Below are positions 27,916 through 36,328 of a DNA stretch of 64,000 nt, piece after piece (positions within the stretch are counted from its first letter, which is position 1; each line of letters starts with the position of its first letter). The position numbers were made by a program, and so were the translations under genes. The DNA is from Leptospira langatensis (GTDB lineage: Bacteria; Spirochaetota; Leptospiria; Leptospirales; Leptospiraceae). The stretch is taken from assembly GCF_004770615.1 (NCBI RefSeq), contig NZ_RQER01000001.1:248001-312000 (forward strand), in the 5' to 3' direction. Below the pieces are notes generated by a model, which saw only the letters and a program-made list of their open reading frames with translations, searched no databases and had not been told where the DNA came from.

Positions 27916-28694
27916 AGAACATTAAGATCGGAATTATAGGATGCGGAAATATGGGAGGAGCGATCTATCGTTCTCTCAAGAACAGGAATTTCTCCGTGTT
28001 AGGTTATGATCCCTTCCTGGATCCAAAAAGAGCCGAAGGGATAGATCTTGAATCCGATTGGAAATCCTTTCAGAATCAGACGGAACTCCTGATCCTCGCG
28101 GTGAAGCCGGGAGATGCTGCCAAAACCCTTTCTTCTCTCGAAAAACCGAAGAATATACTTTCTGTGGTAGCGGGAATAGACACTCATACTTTAAGGAATT
28201 CTTCGCCAGCCGGTTCTAAGGTGGTCCGTATCATGCCGAACCTTCCTATTATGATAGAGAAAGGGGCTTTGGGATATTACGGAGACAAGGAATTGTATGA
28301 GGACCTGCGAGAGATCTTCTCGACTATCTCCTATTGTGTGGAACTCGCCAAAGAAGATCTATTAGATGCGGTCACCGGTCTCTCCGGATCCGGACCTGCC
28401 TACGTACTTAGGTTTATCCAAAGTTTGGCAGAAGGAGGAGTGGCCTCCGGTCTTACCTATTCCCAAGCCTTACGATTGTCTATCCAAACAGTTTTAGGAA
28501 GTGCGGAACTTTTAGCCAAAGAGTTGGATCAAAATTCCGAGGCGCATCCGGAAGTTTTGAAAAACAAAGTTACTTCTCCCGGAGGAACTACAATCGCCGG
28601 GTTGGAAGAGTTGGAAAAAAACAATTTCCCTTTTGCCGTTATCTCCGCAGTTAAACGAGCTGCAGAAAGGTCAAAAGAGTTAGGAACTAAGTAA
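27912..28694 (+). CDS. proC: Pyrroline-5-carboxylate reductase
   Basis: Last step of proline synthesis: reduces pyrroline-5-carboxylate with NAD(P)H. The Rossmann motif is IGIIGCGNMGGAIYRSL at the N-terminus. Later come LILAVKPGD, VVRIMPNLPIMIEKGALGYY and the C-terminal signature AVTGLSGSGPAYVLRFIQSL. Its closing motif VTSPGGTTIAGLEELE is diagnostic of ProC. Length, 260 residues, is normal. It overlaps yggS by four bases. A bidirectional hairpin follows the gene. Confidence 0.95.
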   Translation: MKNIKIGIIGCGNMGGAIYRSLKNRNFSVLGYDPFLDPKRAEGIDLESDWKSFQNQTELLILAVKPGDAAKTLSSLEKPKNILSVVAGIDTHTLRNSSPAGSKVVRIMPNLPIMIEKGALGYYGDKELYEDLREIFSTISYCVELAKEDLLDAVTGLSGSGPAYVLRFIQSLAEGGVASGLTYSQALRLSIQTVLGSAELLAKELDQNSEAHPEVLKNKVTSPGGTTIAGLEELEKNNFPFAVISAVKRAAERSKELGTK

Positions 28695-28747
28695 AAAGGA
28701 TTATAGAGGACGGAAGTTTATTTCTTTTTTGAAATAGAAAGAGTAGA

Positions 28748-28782
28748 AAAAGTAGATTTATAACGTCTCTTTGTCTACTTTT
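28748..28782. terminator. Bidirectional terminator between proC and tRNA-fMet
   Basis: AAAAGTAGA and TCTACTTTT form a 9-bp stem that ends in four T on one strand and, read the other way, on the other. It separates convergent proC and the initiator tRNA gene. Confidence 0.7.
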
Positions 28783-28809
28783 GAGAAAGTAAGAGGAAAT
28801 TAAACGCTC

Positions 28810-28882
<73 letters not shown>

Positions 28883-29084
28883 GCGTCTAAAACCATGTTT
28901 CCTCAACCTGGGCCTAAAGTCAATTGAAAAAGTAAAAAGAGTTTGATTTCCTTGAGGAAAGCTTTTTGATGCTACTACCTCGTGCGGATCGACTTCAAAT
29001 ATTAGATCGAAAGTCCGTTAACGAATGAAACGGATTTTAGCGAAATAGAATAATCTTTTCAATTTAGCACTGGGAGATTCCAAC

Positions 29085-30149
29085 TTGATCGGAAAAGACA
29101 ATGATCCATTAATGATCGAGTACTACGAGAAGAAGATCTACGATCAAAAACAACTTCTTGAGATCAGTAAGGCTCTTAATTCCACACTTGATTATAAGTA
29201 TCTAATAGATGCTATCTTAAATATTTGCCTCGCCCAATTGCAAACATTGAGCGCAGCCATCTTTCTAGCTCCGGAGGCGGACTCGAATTATTTCGAGTTG
29301 GAGCCGAGCTTTAAAGGATTCGATCTAGCCGAGGATGATGCTGGCTTCAAGATCAAGACGGATGCTCCTCTGATCACATTCTTGGAAACCAAATTGAAGG
29401 CGATGACTCCCGATCAGGTGGAGGAGGCCATGGGCTTAAGTCCTGAGCTGGAGTTCCTGCGCAGGATCGGTGGAGACCTGATCATTCCTCTGAACGCAAA
29501 AGGAAAAGTGAACGGACTTCTTCTTTTGGGAGAAAAGATCACCATGGGAGAATGGATGGAAGAAGACAGAGACTTCCTTACCACTCTTTCTACTCTGGCT
29601 GGGATCGCGGTAGAGAATTCTAGACTGTACGAGCTTGCCACAGTGGACATGATGACCGGTTTGAAGGTGCATCATTATTTCCAAACCAAGTTGAAGGAAG
29701 AAATGGAACGTTGTCGCAAGAAGAGAGCGAATCTTGCTCTTCTATTTACCGACGTGGATAATTTCAAGAAATTCAACGATACTCACGGTCACCAAGCGGG
29801 CGACCAGGTGCTTATCGAGGTCGCAAGAAGACTCATCCAAAGTGCAGGCAAACATGATATCGCCGCTCGTTACGGTGGGGAAGAATTCTGTTTAGTCATG
29901 CCTGGAGCCGATCTAAAACGCGGCTTTGAAATGGGGGAAAGAATACGCAAGGCGGTAGAGGCCAGCTCGATTCCCAATCCGAATGGGGGACCGGACTTCC
30001 AGGTGACTCTTTCTATAGGAGTTTCCGAGTTTTGGACGACAGACCGGAATAATAAGGATCTGATCGAAAGAGCGGATAAGGCCCTGTATGAGGCTAAACA
30101 CTCTGGCAAGAACCGCACGATCCCCTTCCGAGTGCCCGTAGAGAATTAA
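29085..30149 (+). CDS. Diguanylate cyclase with N-terminal GAF domain
   Basis: Makes cyclic di-GMP from two GTP. The N-terminal 170 residues form a GAF-like sensor after a short helix (QLLEISKALNSTLDYKYLIDAI, then IPLNAKGKVNGLLLLGE). The C-terminal GGDEF domain has its active-site loop as RYGGEEFCLVMPG and includes LLFTDVDNFKKFNDTHGHQAGDQVL and TLSIGVSEF. The inhibitory I-site (RxxD five residues ahead of GGEEF) is absent. TTG at 29085 is preferred because GGGAG lies eight bases upstream; a later ATG has no such site. No membrane span is seen, so the enzyme should be cytoplasmic and its signal unknown. Confidence 0.92.
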   Translation: MIGKDNDPLMIEYYEKKIYDQKQLLEISKALNSTLDYKYLIDAILNICLAQLQTLSAAIFLAPEADSNYFELEPSFKGFDLAEDDAGFKIKTDAPLITFLETKLKAMTPDQVEEAMGLSPELEFLRRIGGDLIIPLNAKGKVNGLLLLGEKITMGEWMEEDRDFLTTLSTLAGIAVENSRLYELATVDMMTGLKVHHYFQTKLKEEMERCRKKRANLALLFTDVDNFKKFNDTHGHQAGDQVLIEVARRLIQSAGKHDIAARYGGEEFCLVMPGADLKRGFEMGERIRKAVEASSIPNPNGGPDFQVTLSIGVSEFWTTDRNNKDLIERADKALYEAKHSGKNRTIPFRVPVEN

Positions 30150-30215
30150 GTTTTTTCCCGTTTTTAGAGGCTTCTTTGCCTCATTGAAATCGGATATTCT
30201 GCCGAAACCTCTAGC

Positions 30216-30446
30216 ATGGAAAGACATCTAGAGCTGGACCATTACTATATCAACCAGATCGAAGAGGCAGAACTCGGAAAGAGGATCCGGAACAGGGCTC
30301 TCGGCCGGGAAGAATTCGATTTCTCTCCTTATTCTTGTTTCATAGAATACAAGGCAAAGGACACGATGACAGGGATCGAATACAGAGACTGCGTGATCGA
30401 TTATACTCGTTGTCCGAATTCCCGCTGCATTAAAAAACTTATCTGA
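30216..30446 (+). CDS. Small hypothetical protein, 76 aa
   Basis: I do not recognise this protein. It is acidic to neutral, starts MERHLELDHYYINQIEEAEL, lacks a signal peptide, and has four cysteines (SC, DC, RC, RC) with the closing DYTRCPNSRCIKKLI. Tight spacing after the diguanylate cyclase (66 bases) and a hairpin right after its stop support a separate small gene. The cysteine pattern could suggest metal binding, but this is speculation. Confidence 0.7.
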   Translation: MERHLELDHYYINQIEEAELGKRIRNRALGREEFDFSPYSCFIEYKAKDTMTGIEYRDCVIDYTRCPNSRCIKKLI

Positions 30447-30452
30447 TCTAAG

Positions 30453-30482
30453 CGGATTTTCCTTGCTATACGGGAAAATCCG
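30453..30482 (+). terminator. Hairpin after the 76-aa gene
   Basis: CGGATTTTCC and GGAAAATCCG form a perfect 10-bp stem with a 10-base loop just after the stop codon at 30446. The following sequence is pyrimidine-rich (GCTCTTCTC) with no long T-run. Confidence 0.6.
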
Positions 30483-30517
30483 GCTCTTCTCATATTTCTT
30501 CCTTAAAAAAAGATAAT

Positions 30518-31489
30518 ATGCTCCCTCGTGCTTTTCTTATCTTCCTGTTTGCCCTTCATCTGGGCTGCTCTTCCTTCGATTTCAGAAATCTTTTCTCCGG
30601 TTATATTCATTACGAGAAGGAAGGGGGAGGAGCCTGGATCCGATTGCCTTTGAAGGAAGTGGATCATCTTCCCGTTCTCATTCTTTCCATGGAGAAGGGA
30701 AGGGAACCTCTTCGATTCCTGATCGATACGGGAGCCTTCGTTTCCTTTTTAGAGGATGAATATGTTCCGGAAAATTCCCCTCGCAAATTCCTAAGTGCCA
30801 GTTTTCCGGGAGGAGCGGTGCAGTCGGTCCGCAGGGCCATGCATAGCGATCTATTTGCGGGAGGGTTGAAGACTTTCGAGAATGTGGAATTCTTCTCTCA
30901 TGACTTTCCGAAGGAACTGAGAGTCAATGGGATCTTGGGAATGAATGCGTTCATGGGGCTAGTCATTCAGTTGGAACTTCCGGATCGGGTATCTATTTGG
31001 AAGTCCCCTTCTTCCAAAGTCGTCCCGGGTTTTTTAGAAGAAAATTTATTTCCAATGCTTCTGAGATCCGGGCAACCGACTGCGGTCCTCTTGCGTCCTC
31101 CCGGCATCCGTAAGGAATCTTGGATCTTGGACACGGGAGCGGAGTATAGTGTCTTAGATTGGGATATTGTCCAAGGCGATAATCCTACCGAATACTCGGA
31201 AGGAAAGGATGCCAGTGTGTATAATTTCGGGGGCGGGAAGTTGAATGCCAAGATCCGCATCCTGAAACCGTTCTGTCCCGTTTTTGTGAAGAATTCGTAT
31301 GAGGGTTTGGGCTTTTGTTTGCCTGAACTGGAGGTTTTTCCCGGAGGCATTCCCCCGGACGCACTTCATTGGGACTATAGAAAGGGGATCGTAGGGATTC
31401 TGGGCCGGAATTGGATGGAAAACTATCGAATTCTTTTGGACACAAAAAGGAGTCTTATTGGTATAGTAGGAAAGGAAACAGATGAGTAA
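30518..31489 (+). CDS. Lipoprotein with two retropepsin-like aspartyl protease domains
   Basis: Predicted lipoprotein, 323 residues, with a signal peptide ending in LHLGC (lipobox). It carries two copies of the retropepsin signature: FLIDTGAFVSFLE with Asp70 and WILDTGAEYSVLD with Asp205. Each is followed by a GILG element (NGILGMNAFMGL and VGILGRNWMENYRILLDT). Classical retropepsins form a homodimer with one DTG per subunit; here both are in one chain, so it could be a self-contained protease in the envelope, cutting an unknown substrate. Its last 8 bases overlap mnmA. Confidence 0.83.
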   Translation: MLPRAFLIFLFALHLGCSSFDFRNLFSGYIHYEKEGGGAWIRLPLKEVDHLPVLILSMEKGREPLRFLIDTGAFVSFLEDEYVPENSPRKFLSASFPGGAVQSVRRAMHSDLFAGGLKTFENVEFFSHDFPKELRVNGILGMNAFMGLVIQLELPDRVSIWKSPSSKVVPGFLEENLFPMLLRSGQPTAVLLRPPGIRKESWILDTGAEYSVLDWDIVQGDNPTEYSEGKDASVYNFGGGKLNAKIRILKPFCPVFVKNSYEGLGFCLPELEVFPGGIPPDALHWDYRKGIVGILGRNWMENYRILLDTKRSLIGIVGKETDE

Positions 31490-32636
31490 GGGAAAGATCA
31501 TCGTAGCAATGAGTGGGGGTGTGGACAGTGCGGTTACCGCGGGCCTTCTTATGGAAGAAGGATACGAGGTGATCGGGGTCAACCTGCGCACTTGGGAATA
31601 CGAGGTCCCCGCCTGCGATACCACTAAAAAATCCTGTTGTTCTCCCGAGGATATCCGTGATGCAAGAGATGTAGGTCTCTCTCTCAATATTCCCTTCTAT
31701 GTCATCAAAATGGAGAAGCTCTTCCAAGAGAAGGTGATCGATCGTTTCGTGAGCGATTATAAGGAAGGAAAGACTCCCAATCCATGTGTGGAATGCAATA
31801 CTTTCGTGAAGTTCGGAGCCTTATTTGACAAGGCCTCTGCATTAGGGATCGATAAAATAGCTACCGGCCATTATGCAAGGATCGTAGAGGTAGACGGTAG
31901 ATATGCGGTCGCTAACGCGGAAGATATGAACAAGAACCAGGCTTATTATCTCTACGGTCTTTCTCAAGAAAATCTAAAGAATACTGTATTTCCTTTAGGC
32001 GGAATGACCAAGCCTGAAGTGCGCGAGATCGCGAGAAGAATGGGACTTCCTGTCGCGGAGAAGGCGGAATCTCAAGAGATCTGCTTTATTCCTGAGAACG
32101 ATTACAGGAAATTCTTAGCGAAGAAGAATATAGACTTCACTCCCGGAGCCTTTACATTACAGAACGGGCAAGTGATCGGTCATCATACCGGAAAGGAAAA
32201 CTTCACCATAGGCCAAAGAAAGGGTCTAGGCGTTTCCTGGAAGTCTCCGTTATACGTCATTTCTATCCAAGACGACGGAACAGTTGTCCTGGGAGAAGAA
32301 AAGCAAACCTTCGTAGAATCTTTTATAGTCGAAGACCTGAATTTACAGGCTTGGGCTCCGGCGTTAGGAAAAGAAGAAACGGAATGCAGGGTGCAGGTCC
32401 GTTATAGATCTAAGCCTATTCGCGCCAAGGTCGTCCGAGAAGGAGATCTCGTCCGTGTCTTTCCGATAGAAGAAGTGAAGGGAGTTGCTCCAGGCCAATC
32501 TGCAGTATTTTATCCCGTAAACGAGACGTATCTGCTCGCAGGTGGCATCATCCGTAAAGGAAGCGTGGTTACCTACGAAAGATCGGATCTAACCGTATTA
32601 GAAGATTCTAATGTGGGAGCCTCCGTTTCCCCGTGA
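31482..32636 (+). CDS. mnmA: tRNA 2-thiouridylase MnmA
   Basis: Adds sulfur to C2 of the wobble uridine of tRNA-Lys, -Glu and -Gln, using ATP and persulfide. The PP-loop is SGGVDSAV near residue 12. The catalytic cysteines lie in the family context: NPCVECNTFVKFG (first Cys) and EICFIPENDY (second Cys). TGHYARI and FTIGQRKGLG are also diagnostic. At 384 residues it is of normal length. The ATG at 31482 overlaps the previous lipoprotein and its TGA overlaps the next gene by four bases, so expression of all three is coupled. Confidence 0.95.
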   Translation: MSKGKIIVAMSGGVDSAVTAGLLMEEGYEVIGVNLRTWEYEVPACDTTKKSCCSPEDIRDARDVGLSLNIPFYVIKMEKLFQEKVIDRFVSDYKEGKTPNPCVECNTFVKFGALFDKASALGIDKIATGHYARIVEVDGRYAVANAEDMNKNQAYYLYGLSQENLKNTVFPLGGMTKPEVREIARRMGLPVAEKAESQEICFIPENDYRKFLAKKNIDFTPGAFTLQNGQVIGHHTGKENFTIGQRKGLGVSWKSPLYVISIQDDGTVVLGEEKQTFVESFIVEDLNLQAWAPALGKEETECRVQVRYRSKPIRAKVVREGDLVRVFPIEEVKGVAPGQSAVFYPVNETYLLAGGIIRKGSVVTYERSDLTVLEDSNVGASVSP

Positions 32637-34897
32637 GTAAAAAGATCGCCGGCAAGACGATTCTAATCATAGGCGGGGGGCTATTGCAGGTCCCGATCAT
32701 CCAAACCGCAAAGACCATGCAGCTTCGGACCGTAGTGGCAGACATGAATCCGGAGGCTCCGGGATTAAAGATCTGTGATCTTCCTATGATCATGTCCACC
32801 AAGGATATCGAAGGAATGGTGAGGGAGTCCAAAAGACTTTCCGCCACTACTAAGATTGACGGAGTGATTACCGCAGGAACGGACGCAAGTATGACTGTGG
32901 CAGCAGTGGCGAACGCTCTCGATCTACCTGGGATCCGTTTCGTTGATGCGGAAGCGGCTTCCAATAAGGTAAAGATGAGAGAGAGGCTAAAGAAAGCGGG
33001 AGTTCCTATTCCCGGCTTTGCGCCTGTATGGAGCATCCAAGATACTCGCGATGCGCTGGAGTTCCTACAATTCCCTTTGGTCATGAAGCCTGCGGACAAT
33101 ATGGGTGCCAGAGGAGTGGTCAAGGTCAACAATCGCGAAGAATTGCAGGCTGCCTTCAAGCATGCAAAGAAATATTCTCCTACAGGCGAAATGATCCTAG
33201 AAGAATATATGCCTGGTCCGGAAGTCTCCGTAGATGCTCTTGCCTGGGATGGGAATTTTAGGATCACAGGTCTTGCGGACCGGATCATTGAAAGAGAACC
33301 TTATTTTATAGAGATGGGCCATAATATGCCTTCGGCACTTCCTCTTTCCGTGCAGAAAGAGATCGAAGATGTGATGTTTAGAGGAATGCAGGCTCTTGGA
33401 ATTCGCAGAGGCGCCGGAAAAGGAGATATCAAGGTAACTCCTACAGGAGTGAAGGTGGGCGAGATCGCAGCTCGTTTATCTGGCGGTTTCATGTCCGCAT
33501 TTACCTTTCCTCTTTCCAGCGGGATCAATTTGAATCGAGCGGCCATTCTGATCGCACTCGGAGAAGAACCCGATAATCTAGATCCTCTATTCAATCGAGT
33601 CTCTATCGAGAGAGCTTTGCTCGCGCCCAAAGGAAAACTTCTCTCTATCGAAGGATTAGAGGAAGCGAAGAAGATAGAAGGCGTAACGGATATCTATCTT
33701 CTCCATAAGATCGGGGACGTAATCCCAGAACCCACGAATAATATAGAGAAGACGGGGCATGTAATTATTTCAGCGGATACACTCTCTCAGGCGGAGAGTA
33801 TCTTCTCCCAAGTATTAGAAACTGTTAAATTCACTTCCGACGAATTGTATTCCATTTCCGAAAAGGAAATTGCAGCTAACGCTAGGATCCGGTTCGGAAA
33901 AGAGATCTGCTGGGTTTGCAAAGTCTGCGACGGAACAGATTGCGCTTCCGGAGTTCCAGGAATGGGGGGAGTGGGAAGAATGCTCACCTTCCAAGACAAT
34001 TCGAAGGCGTTGGCAGAGTATTCCATTCTACCTAGATATATCCGGGACAATGTGCAAGCGGATACTAGTACGAATTTCCTAGGCAGAAGTCTTTCTACTT
34101 CCTTTATGTGCGCTCCGATGACCGGAGCCATCACGAATATGAGCGGAGCCATGGACGAATACACTTTGGCTGCTGTACTACTCGAAGGTTGCCTTGCTTC
34201 CGGCAGCTTGGCCTGGTTAGGCGATGGGGCTAGTCCCGAAAAATATCTGATCATCCTAGAAGCTCTCAAAAAAGTTGGCGGGGCCGGGGTACTTATCTGC
34301 AAGCCCAGAGAGGACGAGGGACTCATCCGAGAAAGGTTCCAAGAGGCGGAGGCACAAGGAGTTCTTGCTCTTGGAATGGATATCGACGCAGTCAACTTCA
34401 AGACCCTTGTACAAAAAAAGATCCCTTCTATCACACGGGGAGTGGATGCTCTTTCTAAAATTCGATCTTATACCAAACTTCCTTTCATCATCAAGGGGAT
34501 CATGAGCCCGGAAGATGCGGTACTTGCAAAAGAAGCCGGAGCCGATATGGTCGTAGTCTCCAACCATGGAGGAAGGGTTTTAGACGATATGCCCGGAACC
34601 GCGAGAGTTCTTCCTAAGATCAGAGAGGCGCTTGGAAAAGAATTCCCGATCTGCGTGGACGGAGGAGTGAGAAGCGGCGCGGACGTATTCAAAATGCACG
34701 CATTGGGAGCGGACACAGTCTTAGTAGGAAGGCCTATGGCCATCTCTGCCGTAGGGGGAGGAGTCGCCGGGGTCAGATACTTGGTGAGCCAATATACCGA
34801 AGGACTTTCTCAGGCAATGAATACGGTAGGTGTCTCTAAGATCTCCGAAATTAGGAAAGAATTTATTTTCAAGAAGAAGGAAGAAGAGATTTCCTAA
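32633..34897 (+). CDS. ATP-grasp ligase fused to an FMN-dependent alpha-hydroxy-acid dehydrogenase
   Basis: A 754-residue two-part enzyme starting with GTG, four bases inside mnmA. Residues about 1-390 are an ATP-grasp domain: GGGLLQVPIIQTAKTM, IPGFAPVWSIQDTRDALEFL, PLVMKPADNMGARGVVKV, EEYMPGPEVSVDALAWD and VGEIAARLSGGFMSAF. This implies formation of an acyl-phosphate and a bond to an amine, amide or thiol. Residues about 425-754 resemble the FMN alpha-hydroxy-acid oxidase/IDI-2 family: a Cys-rich entry (CWVCKVCDGTDC), then GGVGRML, then the catalytic Lys near 621 (FIIKGIMS) and His near 644 (VSNHGGRVLDD). CVDGGVRSGADVFK holds the flavin-phosphate site. I know both halves as separate clostridial-type proteins. 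The substrate is unknown. Confidence 0.88.
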   Translation: MSKKIAGKTILIIGGGLLQVPIIQTAKTMQLRTVVADMNPEAPGLKICDLPMIMSTKDIEGMVRESKRLSATTKIDGVITAGTDASMTVAAVANALDLPGIRFVDAEAASNKVKMRERLKKAGVPIPGFAPVWSIQDTRDALEFLQFPLVMKPADNMGARGVVKVNNREELQAAFKHAKKYSPTGEMILEEYMPGPEVSVDALAWDGNFRITGLADRIIEREPYFIEMGHNMPSALPLSVQKEIEDVMFRGMQALGIRRGAGKGDIKVTPTGVKVGEIAARLSGGFMSAFTFPLSSGINLNRAAILIALGEEPDNLDPLFNRVSIERALLAPKGKLLSIEGLEEAKKIEGVTDIYLLHKIGDVIPEPTNNIEKTGHVIISADTLSQAESIFSQVLETVKFTSDELYSISEKEIAANARIRFGKEICWVCKVCDGTDCASGVPGMGGVGRMLTFQDNSKALAEYSILPRYIRDNVQADTSTNFLGRSLSTSFMCAPMTGAITNMSGAMDEYTLAAVLLEGCLASGSLAWLGDGASPEKYLIILEALKKVGGAGVLICKPREDEGLIRERFQEAEAQGVLALGMDIDAVNFKTLVQKKIPSITRGVDALSKIRSYTKLPFIIKGIMSPEDAVLAKEAGADMVVVSNHGGRVLDDMPGTARVLPKIREALGKEFPICVDGGVRSGADVFKMHALGADTVLVGRPMAISAVGGGVAGVRYLVSQYTEGLSQAMNTVGVSKISEIRKEFIFKKKEEEIS

Positions 34898-35113
34898 CAC
34901 CCGTTATCTACTCGCGGAAAATTCGAGGCAAATTGGTGAAATCCATATCCTTGCGTCCCCCGAACGCATTAGTAGAATATAATGCGAATTGCTAAAATCC
35001 CAAATTATTCCCGCAGAAATCCAAATTGATTCGTAATTTCCTTTCCCTAAACAAGGGATCGGCTAAACTCGGACACCTGCCAAAAGGAAGGATGACGCCT
35101 TTGGGGGGAAGAC

Positions 35114-36328
35114 TTGGATAAGACCGTTCAAGAAGCAGACGCTCTAACAAAAATTCTTCAGACCCTATTCGCGAGACTCCCAGTTTCCGTAGAGATCAAG
35201 GGCAGATCCTATCCTGCCAAGGTAGTTGGGATCAAAGACGGCCTTTATATTTTAGCGGCTATTCCCGGAAAATCCTCCGGAGAAAAGACCCGCATCCTAT
35301 TTCTCACTCATAATAATCATTTCTTTCACGGAGTATTTACCGTAACCCAAAGAAATCCGAATAACGGGCTGGAGCTACTGAGAGTCCAGGCAGTAAAAGT
35401 CACGGAAGCCAAACGGACACAAGGACGGGTGGATCTCGAAGGTGGTTCCGGAGATCCTATCCTTCTTTCCAATATCATCAATCAATTGCATTTGAGACGT
35501 TCATTAGGTTTTGTTGATAAAGGTGTCGAGGCAATTCTACAAAGACACGCAAAGAAGATGCAGGAGACTTATCCTGACTCTGTGGTATATTTCTCGGATA
35601 GAATGGATAACCGTCTTCGGATCATGTACAATTTCGAACAGTCTATCTTTGTTACCAATCGTCTGGAAAAGAATACCGGAGGCGCCGGTTCTAATTTCGT
35701 TCCGATCGAGGAATACTTAAAGTTGCTCGCACTGAACAAGATAGAGTCCAGGTTCATTTCGGAGATCTCTGTGCTTATCCGCTATAAGAATTATACTCCG
35801 TTAGGATATGTGCAGGTCCTCTCCGAGAAATCTTTAGATACGGAAGATTATAATAAGATCACTCTTTTTGCCGCTGCCATTTCTAGGGATGTGATAGCCG
35901 CCGGATTCTTCCAGGAGTCCAAAGAAATGTGCCAAGTCGAAGACATCAGTAGGAGCGGACTTGGATTCTTTCATCCGCAATCTATTTTCTTCTCTAGAAG
36001 CTTTGCCGTAGGGGAGATCCTTCTTTTCGATCTGCAACTGAATAAGGAACTCAGAGGAACCTACCGAGCCGTTATCCGAAATATCACGAATACGGATAAG
36101 ATGTTCCGGGTCGGTTGTCAATTCTTCAACTTAAACACAAGGGAAGAAGAGATACTGAACCAATTTGTGGACGCTCGTCTCGGACCGGGAGAAGGAGCTC
36201 AGGCGCCGGAAGCGGATCTTGCCGAAACTCCTGAGTCGCTCGAGCTGCCTAATTCCGAACCGACCGAATCTATCTCGGAAGAGATCCCGGATATGGGAAT
36301 GGAAGCTGGGGAGGAACTCCCTGGCTGA
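35114..36328 (+). CDS. PilZ-like protein of a Leptospira-type family (DUF1577-like)
   Basis: Cytoplasmic protein, 404 residues. It starts with TTG at 35114 after a GGGGGGAAG box. The N-terminal 110 residues look like a small beta domain; the middle is alpha/beta (YKNYTPLGYVQVLSE). The C-terminal third resembles PilZ: VEDISRSGLGFF matches the D-x-S-x-x-G motif. The RxxxR arm that usually precedes it in c-di-GMP receptors is not seen, so binding is doubtful. The family resembles DUF1577, described in leptospires. The last 35 residues are acidic and Pro/Glu-rich, and overlap the start of the next gene. No function is established. Confidence 0.75.
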   Translation: MDKTVQEADALTKILQTLFARLPVSVEIKGRSYPAKVVGIKDGLYILAAIPGKSSGEKTRILFLTHNNHFFHGVFTVTQRNPNNGLELLRVQAVKVTEAKRTQGRVDLEGGSGDPILLSNIINQLHLRRSLGFVDKGVEAILQRHAKKMQETYPDSVVYFSDRMDNRLRIMYNFEQSIFVTNRLEKNTGGAGSNFVPIEEYLKLLALNKIESRFISEISVLIRYKNYTPLGYVQVLSEKSLDTEDYNKITLFAAAISRDVIAAGFFQESKEMCQVEDISRSGLGFFHPQSIFFSRSFAVGEILLFDLQLNKELRGTYRAVIRNITNTDKMFRVGCQFFNLNTREEEILNQFVDARLGPGEGAQAPEADLAETPESLELPNSEPTESISEEIPDMGMEAGEELPG

